This document shows positions 1 to 6,749 of a stretch of DNA of 9,822 nucleotides, piece after piece. The position numbers were made by a program, and so were the translations under genes. The notes beneath the pieces are model-generated. The model saw only the letters and a program-made list of their open reading frames with translations. It searched no databases and was not told the origin of the DNA. The stretch is from CAYVQU01 sp964453155 (lineage in GTDB: Bacteria; Chloroflexota; Anaerolineae; Anaerolineales; UBA11858), in assembly GCA_964453155.1 (NCBI GenBank), contig CAYVQU010000187.1, forward strand, positions 1 to 9,822. Direction: 5' to 3'. Every line of letters begins with the position of its first letter. Positions within the stretch are counted from its first letter, which is position 1.

Positions 1-94
1 TCAAGGTGCAAAAAAGTGTCCACTAATTTCTAGCTGTTTTTGAACCATCCCCGAATTCCGGTCCAAATCTTCAATCCGCGAGGAGATATTGAGT

Positions 95-1051
95 ATGTTG
101 CGAACCCTTTTGATTTACCTCTCAAAAGCCACTTGGGCGCGTCAATTGGTAACCCGTTGGAAAATTGCCTGGCGGGTGGCCTCTCGGTTCGTGGCCGGAG
201 AAACGCCGGCTGAAGCCATTCGAGTGATCCAAGAATTAAATGCCAAGGGGATTTGTGCCACCTTAGATCAATTAGGTGAAAGCGTCACCAACGCGGCCGA
301 GGCGGAGAAAGCGGCGGCTGAGATTATCCATATTTTGGAAGAGATCGATCGCACCGGGGTTCAATCGGGGGTCTCGATCAAACTTACCCAAATTGGTTTG
401 GCCTTAGACGAAGCGATTTGCGAAGAAAACCTGCGCCGCATCATGCAACGGGCGAAGGAACTCAATAATTACATCCGCATTGACATGGAGGATTCACCCT
501 ACACCAATGTGACCCTGAAACTTTTCTATCAGATGCGGGCCGAAGGCTATGATACCGGGATCGTGGTCCAGTCCTACCTCTACCGCACGGAAGAAGATGT
601 CCGCCAGATGATGGCCGCGGGGATCACGGTGCGGTTATGTAAAGGGGCCTACAAAGAACCGGCCGAAATCGCCTTCCCGAAAAAGGCTGATGTTGATGCC
701 AACTTCGACAAACTCACCGCCCAACTCATCGATGGTGCCCTGGCGGCCGGTACCCCCGCCCTCAGCGAATGCGGCAAATTCCCCCCCATCCCTGCCATCG
801 CCAGCCACGATGAAAAACGGATTGATTATGCCAAAGCGTATGCTGAAAAAGTTGGACTCCCCAAAGCGGCACTCGAGTTCCAAATGCTCAACGGTATCCG
901 GCGGGATTTGCAGGAATCGTTAGCGGCGGAGGGCTATCCCGTGCGGGTGTATGTGCCCTATGGGACCGAGTGGTACCCCTATTTTGTGCGGCGGCTAGCA
1001 GAGAGACCAGCGAATTTGTGGTTTTTTGTGTCGAATTTGATGCGGAGTTGA
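95..1051 (+). CDS. putA/prodh-like: Proline dehydrogenase (monofunctional PRODH)
   Basis: This enzyme oxidises L-proline to delta-1-pyrroline-5-carboxylate, using FAD and passing electrons to membrane quinone; it is the first step of proline catabolism. The protein is about 318 residues, the usual size for stand-alone bacterial PRODH, and the family motifs occur in order: LDQLGESV (57-64), SIKLTQIG (95-102), IRIDMED (127-133), VVQSYLYRT (157-165), VRLCKGAYKEP (179-189), FQMLNGIRRD (262-271) and the substrate-binding RRLAERPAN (299-307). A TTG at 89 is in frame, but the AGGAG at 81-85 lies only 3 nt from it and 9 nt from the ATG at 95, so I chose 95. The gene is GC-rich and looks intact. No P5C dehydrogenase is visible beside it, so the second step must be encoded elsewhere. 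The terminator at 1096-1140 ends it as a single-gene unit, or as the last gene of one that starts upstream. Confidence 0.95.
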   Translation: MLRTLLIYLSKATWARQLVTRWKIAWRVASRFVAGETPAEAIRVIQELNAKGICATLDQLGESVTNAAEAEKAAAEIIHILEEIDRTGVQSGVSIKLTQIGLALDEAICEENLRRIMQRAKELNNYIRIDMEDSPYTNVTLKLFYQMRAEGYDTGIVVQSYLYRTEEDVRQMMAAGITVRLCKGAYKEPAEIAFPKKADVDANFDKLTAQLIDGALAAGTPALSECGKFPPIPAIASHDEKRIDYAKAYAEKVGLPKAALEFQMLNGIRRDLQESLAAEGYPVRVYVPYGTEWYPYFVRRLAERPANLWFFVSNLMRS

Positions 1052-1095
1052 ATAATTATTTTGGGACGCTGAAAACGCGGATAAACGCAGAATTT

Positions 1096-1140
1096 AAAAA
1101 AAACAGCCTCCTGAATTGTTTTCAGAAGGCTGTTTTTTTT
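1096..1140. terminator. Strong bidirectional-type intrinsic terminator
   Basis: An A-run leads into AACAGCCT, then CTGAA, a short TTGTT-type loop, TTCAG and AGGCTGTT, followed by a run of eight T. The stem is 13 pairs with one C/A mismatch. The A-tract on one side and T-tract on the other allow it to work on both strands. It lies 45 nt after the proline dehydrogenase stop, and could also stop transcripts arriving from the minus-strand gene at 1421-2073. Confidence 0.9.
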
Positions 1141-1275
1141 CAAACGTATTGTGACACTGCGCCGGTTGAGTGCTCGCTAGAGCGTATCGAAACCAGCGCC
1201 TATCTGGGGTGTTAGTTTCATGTTTTGCTTTGTTAGTAATCGTCTAGAAATAACTTCCGATTTGGAACGCATCAA

Positions 1276-1395
1276 CCTTCGATACTCCACTTGAAATTTA
1301 AGAAATCCAGCATCCTGAGTAGTGCGCAGATCATATCGAAGGGTGCGGTCGCTACCCTTCAACGAGTTCAGGACTATGCTCAGGATGAAACTTCG
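1276..1395. repeat. Degenerate palindromic intergenic repeats (CCTTCGA type)
   Basis: CCTTCGATA at 1276-1284 is mirrored by TATCGAAGG at 1334-1342. Next to it lies CCCTTCAACGAGTTCAGG with a nearby CTCAGGATG, a degraded form of the same kind of unit. The CCCTTCGA/TCGAAGGG pair inside the element at 8585-8703 belongs to the same sequence type. The rest of 1141-1420 shows no gene. Such CCTTCGAC...CTCAGGA palindromes are common intergenic repeats in many bacterial genomes, and their role is unknown. Confidence 0.5.
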
Positions 1396-1420
1396 CAGGA
1401 AATAATTCCCGGATTCTAAT

Positions 1421-2073
1421 TTAGGCCCGTTCCAACAAACCCAGGGCTTCGCTAAGCTGGGTGCCATCCAGGGCGATTCGGGCGATAGCAAAGAAGTCGC
1501 TCATCCAGGTGTCGAGGGCATCGAAGGCCGCATCGCGGGTCTGGGTGGCTTGCTGAGCTTCGCCGGTTTCGTTTTCCTTGGTGCCGCTGGCCGCCACCAC
1601 CTCGTCAAGCTGATCTTTGCCAGTTTGCAGTTTTTCAAGGGTGACGCCAAATTGGGCAAATTTCGATTGATAGGTCTCTTTCGCCAATGCAGCCAAGTAA
1701 AACTGCTGGACCTGATCCAGCCAACCTGAAAAACTCTGCTTCCGAATTCCACTCAAACCTAAAGCGGTCGCAGCCTGGGGATCGTTGCGAAAAGTAACTC
1801 GGGCGATTTTTAACAACCGGGAATAGGTTTTATCTGCCGCTTGCTGGGCTGCATAGAATTCTTGGGTGGCAGCGTACTGCTCCCCATATTCTTGCTTTTG
1901 AGTGACCTGGCCAGTAGAGCAGTCTCATACAGGGCTTGCCCGGTTGCCAAGCGGGCCGCATCATACCCGTATTCGGCCAACATTGCACCGATTTCGGGAT
2001 TACTGGTCGTGTTGGTCAGGGCCAGTTGGCTGGCAGCCAGACGGGCATCAATGGATTGATTGGAGAAAGACAT
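1421..2073 (-). pseudogene. Conserved helical protein of unknown function, frameshifted
   Basis: Two overlapping minus-strand frames make one protein of about 217 residues once a single missing base is allowed for. The first frame runs from ATG 2073 to roughly the codons for ALYETALLA. The second continues QVTQKQEYGEQYAATQEFY and ends at TAA 1421-1423. The break lies near 1905-1913, and no long homopolymer is there. The start at 2073 is favoured over 2091 because AGGAGG (2080-2085) sits 6 nt before it. The protein is Ala/Gln/Glu-rich, almost certainly all-helical, with two related halves: SNPEIGAMLAEYGYDAARLATG resembles KFAQFGVTLEKLQTG, and SRLLKIARVTF resembles DFFAIARIAL. From memory, proteins of this pattern with KIAR, SFSGWL and MSDFxAIARIAL occur in Bacteroidota and Chloroflexota with no assigned function. 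It may be a true pseudogene or a sequencing error in an intact gene. Confidence 0.7.
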
Positions 2074-2079
2074 CTTGAA

Positions 2080-2085
2080 CCTCCT
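2080..2085 (-). promoter_or_regulatory. Shine-Dalgarno site fixing the start at 2073
   Basis: The minus strand reads AGGAGG here, 6 nt before ATG 2073. This perfect site decides against the in-frame ATG at 2091, which lies upstream of the SD. Confidence 0.85.
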
Positions 2086-2087
2086 GT

Positions 2088-2585
2088 TCATTTGTGGTCC
2101 CCCGGGTAACCCCCCAAGAAGTGGTTTTTACCCCTGGTGACACCCTTAGTTTTTATCCGTCCAAACCAAGACTCCAACCTGGCAGGACGGGGATTGATGA
2201 AATTGTTTCTTTCAGCGATTTTTGATTCTTCAAGAACCAGTTCAGCGACTCGTTTTATGATTTTCGAGGCTGGTTCAACAATTCGTTCGGGTCGTGGATT
2301 CAATATTAAGACTTGGTGGCCAATTTTCTAACTTCGATAGCTCATTACTGAGAGTTGTTGAATAGCCAGGCAGTCTCGTTCAAAGATTTTTCCAACTGAG
2401 AGTATTTGTTTGTCCGCTAAGATTCCGTTTTCTCATTTTGAATGAAATCCCTGAACTTGATTTTATATTCCAACCTGGATTTATTGTAGCATAGATATGA
2501 GATTTTTCGGGTGTATTTTTGAATAAAACGAAACTGGGATAAGGGTATAATTAGCACATTCCAACAGGGATTACACTGAGCACTC
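2088..2585. other. Intergenic region between divergent genes; hairpin, direct repeat, no firm gene
   Basis: About 500 bases with no gene I can defend. A minus-strand open frame (2303 to 2088, TTG start, no SD) encodes a peptide with NPRPER and NPRPAR motifs and stops just before the SD of the downstream gene, but has no recognisable family. An imperfect hairpin uses GAACCAG (2234-2240) and CTGGTTC (2270-2276), with an inner CTCG/CGAG pair. The right half is AT-rich. ATTCCAAC plus a GGATT-like tail occurs twice (2467-2483 and 2558-2574), flanking the likely promoter of the regulator gene. Confidence 0.5.
2546..2551 (+). promoter_or_regulatory. Putative -10 box of the HTH-Kelch gene
   Basis: A perfect TATAAT lies 34 nt before ATG 2586, which would give a leader of about 28 nt. 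No good -35 is found at 17 nt; TTGAAT at 2519-2524 is 21 nt away. The promoter, if real, may need an activator. SD-like sequence before the start codon is also weak. Confidence 0.45.
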
Positions 2586-3929
2586 ATGAATGAAACGCGA
2601 CTAAGTGAACGCGAAACTGAAATTCTCAAACTGGTTGCTACCGGCCTAAGTAACAAAGAGATTTCTCAAGAACTTTTGATTAGTGTTAATACGGTTAAAG
2701 TTCATTTGCGGAATATTTTCTCCAAGTTAGCAGTGGCATCTCGCACTGAAGCGGCGATGTGGGCGGTGCAGAATGGAGTCGTTGCAACTGGCATGGGGAG
2801 GGAAAGTACACCCGATACAGTAGAACTACATAGGGAGTCTGTACATATTGAACCTGCACCTCAATTTTGGTATGCTGGGGTGCCAAAACGGCTACGCATT
2901 AGCCTTATTGCGGGTGGCGGGCTATTGTTGATGTTGATGTTGATTGGTGTTGGGATCAGTTTGCTTGTACGTCCTGAACCAGAAGTTCCAGCTCAATCCC
3001 CAGAGATGATTTCAGCCGCCGAGTTCGAAGAATCGCGTTGGAAACGGCTGGCAGATATGCCTACGGCCCGGGCTGGGTTGGCTGCGGTGGCCTTTGAAAA
3101 CCACATCTATGCAATCACAGGAGAAGGAGTTGCTGGCCCGGTCGATGCAAATGAGCGCTATGATCCACAAACTGATACTTGGGAAACCCTGACACCCAAG
3201 CCGATTCCAGTTCAGGACGTTCATGCGGGAGTGATTGGCGGGCGAATTTATATCCCAGGAGGGCAGATGGTGGATGGTAGAATGACGGCCGCTTTGGAAG
3301 TCTATGATCCCGGGAGTGACTCCTGGTACTTGGGTCCTGATTTGCCTCTAGCCCTCAGTGGCTATGCCATGGAAACTTTTGAGGGCAAGATATTTATTTT
3401 TGGTGGTTGGGAAGGTGAAGAAGTTTTAGACACCGTTTTTATTTTTGACCCCGATATGGGAGAATGGGAAATTGGCCCAGCGATGCCAACGGCTCGGGCC
3501 TATGCCGGGGCCGCGGAGGTAGGGGGGAAGATTTATGTGATTGGGGGATGGGATGGGGACCAGGTTTCGGGAGTGAATGAGGTTTTTCTTCCAAACCAAG
3601 ACTTGATTGGTAAAACAGCTTGGTCCACAGAACATTCATCTATTTCTAGACCCATTTCAAATCATACAGTAGCAAATAAAGAAAGTGAAATACTAATATT
3701 CTCGGGTAAGAAACATAAAAATGAAATTGTGAAATATCCAATATTTAAATATAGTACGATTACAAATACCTGGGAGAGTATCCCTGATAATCTTGGTTAT
3801 GCTTTCCGAAGTCAGAGCGTTGTAATCTGGAATCGAATCTTTCTAATGGGGGGGGATGGAAACGCCATTGAAACAAGTGTTTGGTCTTATATATCCTCGT
3901 TTTCGGTCAATTTTCCAATTCTTAAATAA
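2586..3929 (+). CDS. Membrane-anchored LuxR-type HTH regulator with Kelch-repeat ectodomain
   Basis: This 447-residue protein starts with a GerE/LuxR DNA-binding domain (residues 4-66: LSERETEILKLVATGLSNKE, then the recognition helix NTVKVHLRNIFSKL). A linker, one strongly hydrophobic helix (104-128) and Kelch repeats follow. Four repeats are clear, each with a MPTAR/GG core and a YDP...W ending: about 151-200, 201-250, 252-298 and 300-338. Two more are degenerate (345-398 and 403-434). The order implies a cytoplasmic HTH, one membrane crossing and an extracytoplasmic beta-propeller that could sense a ligand and alter DNA binding; this is inference. No receiver or ligand-binding domain of ordinary LuxR proteins is present. 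From about base 3595 the DNA turns AT-rich and the Kelch consensus weakens, suggesting a replaced tail. A G8 tract (3848-3855) lies in the last repeat. The methyltransferase gene follows 14 bp later and may be co-transcribed. Confidence 0.85.
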   Translation: MNETRLSERETEILKLVATGLSNKEISQELLISVNTVKVHLRNIFSKLAVASRTEAAMWAVQNGVVATGMGRESTPDTVELHRESVHIEPAPQFWYAGVPKRLRISLIAGGGLLLMLMLIGVGISLLVRPEPEVPAQSPEMISAAEFEESRWKRLADMPTARAGLAAVAFENHIYAITGEGVAGPVDANERYDPQTDTWETLTPKPIPVQDVHAGVIGGRIYIPGGQMVDGRMTAALEVYDPGSDSWYLGPDLPLALSGYAMETFEGKIFIFGGWEGEEVLDTVFIFDPDMGEWEIGPAMPTARAYAGAAEVGGKIYVIGGWDGDQVSGVNEVFLPNQDLIGKTAWSTEHSSISRPISNHTVANKESEILIFSGKKHKNEIVKYPIFKYSTITNTWESIPDNLGYAFRSQSVVIWNRIFLMGGDGNAIETSVWSYISSFSVNFPILK

Positions 3930-3943
3930 TAAAAGTGATAGTC

Positions 3944-4765
3944 ATGGATATGGATCAATATAATGCAAATTTATACCTAAATCTACTTAAGCAGTGTTTA
4001 GTGAATAATATATATGGGGAATTCGAATATTGGCCGGCAATAAAAAATAAGGGATTTATTAGAAAGTTCTTGATAAAAACATTAGGCAAATTTGGCTTAA
4101 TTCTGATGCGACATCAACCTTTTGATAAAGCTCTCAGAAAATTGGGTCGAGATTGGCCCCCCTTCGCACATACAATGGTTGGAATAAAAAGACTAGAGAA
4201 TATTCAATACTGCCTCGAGACGATTATTCGAGAAAACATTCCCGGAGATTTGATTGAAACTGGAGTTTGGCGAGGTGGTTGTGTAATATTCATGAATGCT
4301 ATATTGAGAGCTTACTGCATCACGAATCGAAAAATTTGGGTTGCGGACTCATTTTTTGGAATGCCAACTCCAGACTTTGAGAAATATCCTCATGACAAAG
4401 GTAATGATCTATCAATGAATTTGGAATTATCAGTTTCATTGCAGCAAGTTAAAGCAAATTTTAGAAAATATGAATTGTTAGATGATAATGTGAGATTCAT
4501 CAAAGGTTGGTTTTCAGATTCACTCCCATTTGCTCCTATTAAACAATTGGCTTTACTTCGATTAGACGCCGATCTTTATGAGTCAACAATGACCAGTTTA
4601 ACGAATTTATATCCAAAACTTGTACTAGGGGGGTTTGTAATTGTTGATGATTATGGTGTGTTTGATGCCTGCAAACAGGCAATTCACGATTATAGACATC
4701 AAAACAATATTACTAGTGAATTGATTGATATAGATGGCTATGGAAAATATTGGCGGAAGGTTTAA
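3944..4765 (+). CDS. TylF/MycF-family SAM-dependent O-methyltransferase
   Basis: The 273-residue protein matches the macrocin-O-methyltransferase (TylF/MycF) family, which methylates sugar hydroxyls in macrolides and, in many bacteria, in surface glycans. The family N-terminus NLYLNLLKQCLVNNIYGE is at 9-26. The SAM-binding glycine-rich segment GDLIETGVWRGG is at 101-112, IWVADSFFGMP at 131-141 and FIKGWFSDSLP at 185-195. The acidic segments LRLDADLYES (205-214) and VIVDDYG (232-238) resemble the metal-binding residues of MycF. ATG 3944 was chosen; GTG 3935 and ATG 3950 are in frame, and none has a clear SD, so translation may be coupled to the regulator that ends at 3929. The gene is AT-rich, unlike the front of the regulator gene. 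With a glycosyltransferase remnant nearby, a role in glycan decoration is more likely than antibiotic synthesis. The exact substrate is unknown. Confidence 0.88.
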   Translation: MDMDQYNANLYLNLLKQCLVNNIYGEFEYWPAIKNKGFIRKFLIKTLGKFGLILMRHQPFDKALRKLGRDWPPFAHTMVGIKRLENIQYCLETIIRENIPGDLIETGVWRGGCVIFMNAILRAYCITNRKIWVADSFFGMPTPDFEKYPHDKGNDLSMNLELSVSLQQVKANFRKYELLDDNVRFIKGWFSDSLPFAPIKQLALLRLDADLYESTMTSLTNLYPKLVLGGFVIVDDYGVFDACKQAIHDYRHQNNITSELIDIDGYGKYWRKV

Positions 4766-5275
4766 TTATTTTTCTTCGGTTTCTGAGATAACAGTGTCTA
4801 AAAAATAGCCGATATTTGGAATCGAGCGTGCATTATCTCCGCGAAGAGCCCATAATTCTTGCCAATTTTCGGCATCTCTTTGTATGCTGATTTGAACACC
4901 ATATCTTCTTCTTTCAAGAATGGGGTTAGCCAAATTAATAATAAATGAATTATCTTCACTGATAATAGTACTTCCAATGACTTCATTAAAGGTTATGTCA
5001 ACAATTTCAATTGGTATTCCGGCAGGGCCTTTTCCAGAGACCACATCAGTTCCAATAATAATTGAGTTGATTTGGAACTGTTCTGCTCCATATCGGTTGT
5101 TACTAGCGCTCCCTGAATTAATTGGAGATGGATAAGCTAAATCCGAATTTTTGACAGGGTCCAAAATTGGCCCAGGATAGGGGTTATTTAATGAATTAAT
5201 TTGCTCATTACTAGAACATCCAATTAGGATAAAAACCGGGATGAGTAAGAAAAAAAAAATTAATTTTTGGTACAT
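4766..5275 (-). CDS. Small lipoprotein with an Ig-like/carboxypeptidase-regulatory-type domain
   Basis: The protein has 169 residues from ATG 5275. A signal peptide MYQKLIFFFLLIPVFILIGC ends in lipobox LIGC, with the lipidated Cys at 20. A low-complexity linker with NPYPGP and AYPSP follows, then a beta-rich domain (about 65-150) containing VSGKGPAGIPIEIVDITFNE and EDNSFIINL. That pattern, G-x-GPAG-x-P-I followed by a D-x-S-F strand, resembles carboxypeptidase-regulatory or Ig-like folds of exported proteins. An upstream in-frame ATG at 5317 lies inside the insertion sequence and is not native. The gene faces the methyltransferase gene with directly abutting stop codons. The insertion sequence lies 8 bp before the start, so the original promoter and leader are now about 1.28 kb away. 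A T10 run on the coding strand (5250-5259) falls within the signal-peptide codons. Function is unknown; an exposed surface protein is likely. Confidence 0.75.
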   Translation of the reverse strand: MYQKLIFFFLLIPVFILIGCSSNEQINSLNNPYPGPILDPVKNSDLAYPSPINSGSASNNRYGAEQFQINSIIIGTDVVSGKGPAGIPIEIVDITFNEVIGSTIISEDNSFIINLANPILERRRYGVQISIQRDAENWQELWALRGDNARSIPNIGYFLDTVISETEEK

Positions 5276-5283
5276 ATTATTAT

Positions 5284-6561
5284 CAGTAGACCGCAGTGAT
5301 AGCGGAAAAAGAGCCAAAATGGGATAACCTCAGAAGAAATCTAAGGCAAAGATTTCGGAGGAAACCAAAATGGCTCACCCAAAGTTTGGCACAAACGGCC
5401 AAAAAGTCAAGCGGCTTTCGGCCCTGGACATTTACAATCTGACCCAAGAAGGACTGCAAAGTATCTTTGAACTGGATCGCAGGAACTGCGAGTATGGTGC
5501 GCAGAGCATCTGGGATCTGGTCATCGGGGCAGAAGTAGAACGGACGACGCTGGAGACGATGTGTACGGTCTTGGCAGACAGCCCCAGCGTAAACATCGCC
5601 CGCACAGCATTGAAAGGCATCCTGCCAGAGAATGAGCAGCTTGATGAATTGGAGCAACAACTGAACACGGCCCTGACGTGGCGGTTGCCCAAAAAGTTGT
5701 TGGCGAAGCCCTTGCCCTGTGCGATTGATCTGGTCCTGATCCCGTATCATGGCCAACGGGAAGCTGGCGATACGGTTCGGCGGGGTCGGGCCAAAAGCGG
5801 CACGACCCATTTTCATTGCTATGCGACCTTGTTCACGGTCAAATACAATCGGCGCTATACTTTGGCGCTCACGCTGGTCCGGCAGGCGGATAAGGTTTTG
5901 GATGTTTTGAAGCGTCTGCTGAAACAAGCTGAAAAACTGGACTTGAAAATCAAGCGACTGCTGCTGGATCGCGAGTTTGACAACAATGCGGTGCTTGATT
6001 TTCTCAAGAACAAACCGTTTCCAGCTATCATCCCGCTGAAAATCCGCGGCAAATACGGTGGTACTCGAGCACTCCTGAAAGGTCGCAAAAGTTACATCAC
6101 CACCTATACCCGCAAGAGCACGCTTTATCCGACCGTTACATTTACGGTTCATGTGGTCTGTAAGTACTCCAAAGGTCGCTACCGACGCCAAGGCGTTTTC
6201 CGGTTTGCATACGTTGTTACCAAAGATTTGAAATTGCAGCCTGTCCAAGTCTAGCGAGAATATCGGTTCCGCTTTGGGATCGAAACCAGTTATCGCCTGA
6301 TGAACCAGGTTCGGGCTCGGACTACTTCCCGGTCACCCGGTTTGCGCCTTTTCTTTGTCGGGGTCGCTCTCTTTATGCTCAACTTGTGGAGTTTTGTCAA
6401 ATGGCTCTATCTCTTCGTTTCAAAGCGCGGTCCTCGCAAAGTTCTACATCATCTGTTCCCACTGGCCCTGTGGCGCTTGTGGCTATGGGAAGTTGTCAAA
6501 CAGCGTCTCCGTTTGATTATGGAAATTCTTGTCTTTCAAACCGCCTGACTGCGGCCTACTG
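5284..6561 (+). mobile_element. Complete insertion sequence, ISH3/IS4-like, with IRs and 5-bp target duplication
   Basis: The element is 1278 bp. The left end reads CAGTAGACCGCAGT (5284 on), and the complement of the right end reads CAGTAGGCCGCAGT (6561 back to 6541). The similarity extends about 21 bp to a shared GCGG. The target duplication ATTAT is present at 5279-5283 and 6562-6566. One transposase frame fills almost the whole element. Length, single ORF, Y-x2-R-x3-E signature and short duplication fit the ISH3/IS4 superfamily. Family placement is from motif recognition only. The near-identical ends and intact duplication point to a recent insertion. The transposase carries an amber codon, so this copy may not move by itself. 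Confidence 0.9.
5370..6548 (+). pseudogene. DDE transposase (ISH3/IS4-like) interrupted by an in-frame amber codon
   Basis: The full frame is 392 codons from ATG 5370 to TGA 6546-6548, with SD GGAGGA at 5357-5362, 7 nt before the start. DDE candidates are D120 (in LPCAIDLVLIPYHG), D200 (in LLLDREFDNN) and E305 (in REYRFRFGIETSYR), the last in a Y298-x2-R301-x3-E305 signature. TAG at 6252-6254 is codon 295, ten codons before the catalytic Glu. Reading continues in the same frame on both sides, so this is a point nonsense change and not a frameshift; CAG to TAG is the simplest route. If translation stops there, the 294-residue product lacks the third catalytic residue and the basic C-terminal region. 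Readthrough would give a full-length enzyme. The ATG at 6300 is an internal Met and not a separate gene. Confidence 0.88.
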
Positions 6562-6566
6562 ATTAT

Positions 6567-6604
6567 AAATAATTTATCTCTTAGATTAATCTAGCAACCG
6601 TCAA
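6567..6604 (-). promoter_or_regulatory. Upstream region of the lipoprotein gene, displaced by the insertion sequence
   Basis: Removing the element and one ATTAT copy rejoins this sequence to ATG 5275. On the minus strand it has TTGACG (6599-6604), a good -35 match, and a perfect 12-bp palindrome TAGATTAATCTA (6582-6593) directly after it. The -10 hexamer at 17 nt is poor (AGAGAT), so the promoter is only suggested. The palindrome position would suit an operator. Confidence 0.25.
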
Positions 6605-6699
6605 AACTGGCCCAAAGAGAGTAACTGAAGTATCTTTCCGCCACTATAGGGATAAAAACTTCGAACATTACTAATTGATTTCAGGAGTATCAAAATTTA

Positions 6700-6730
6700 A
6701 AAAGGGAGTAGTCTATCACTACTCCCTTTT
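6700..6730 (-). terminator. Perfect-stem intrinsic terminator of the secreted repeat protein gene
   Basis: AAAAGGGAGTAGT (6700-6712) and ACTACTCCCTTTT (6718-6730) form a 13-pair stem with a 5-nt loop. On the minus strand it is followed by TTTTAAATTTT. It lies 20 nt past the stop of the gene at 6750-8450. The A/T flanks may let it act on both strands. Confidence 0.9.
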
Positions 6731-6749
6731 GGGTTATTGATTTGTGTGG

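Noticed and set aside
1..94. AAGTGTCCACTAATTTCTAG near the left edge, resembling IS3-type ends
   Set aside because: One short match by memory, with no mate, no transposase and no target duplication in the window.
635..923. Open frames on both strands inside the proline dehydrogenase gene
   Set aside because: Overlap with a fully motif-supported gene; low-complexity products typical of shadows in GC-rich DNA.
2195..2215. GGGATTGATGAAA resembling the end of a CRISPR repeat
   Set aside because: Occurs once; no regularly spaced copies and no cas gene.
5283..6248. A 321-codon open frame on the minus strand
   Set aside because: It lies fully antisense to the transposase, whose frame has the catalytic motifs, SD and full IS context. 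The antisense product shows no family motif.
6300..6548. Separate 82-residue gene in the IS
   Set aside because: It is the same frame as the transposase beyond the amber codon; its ATG is an internal Met.
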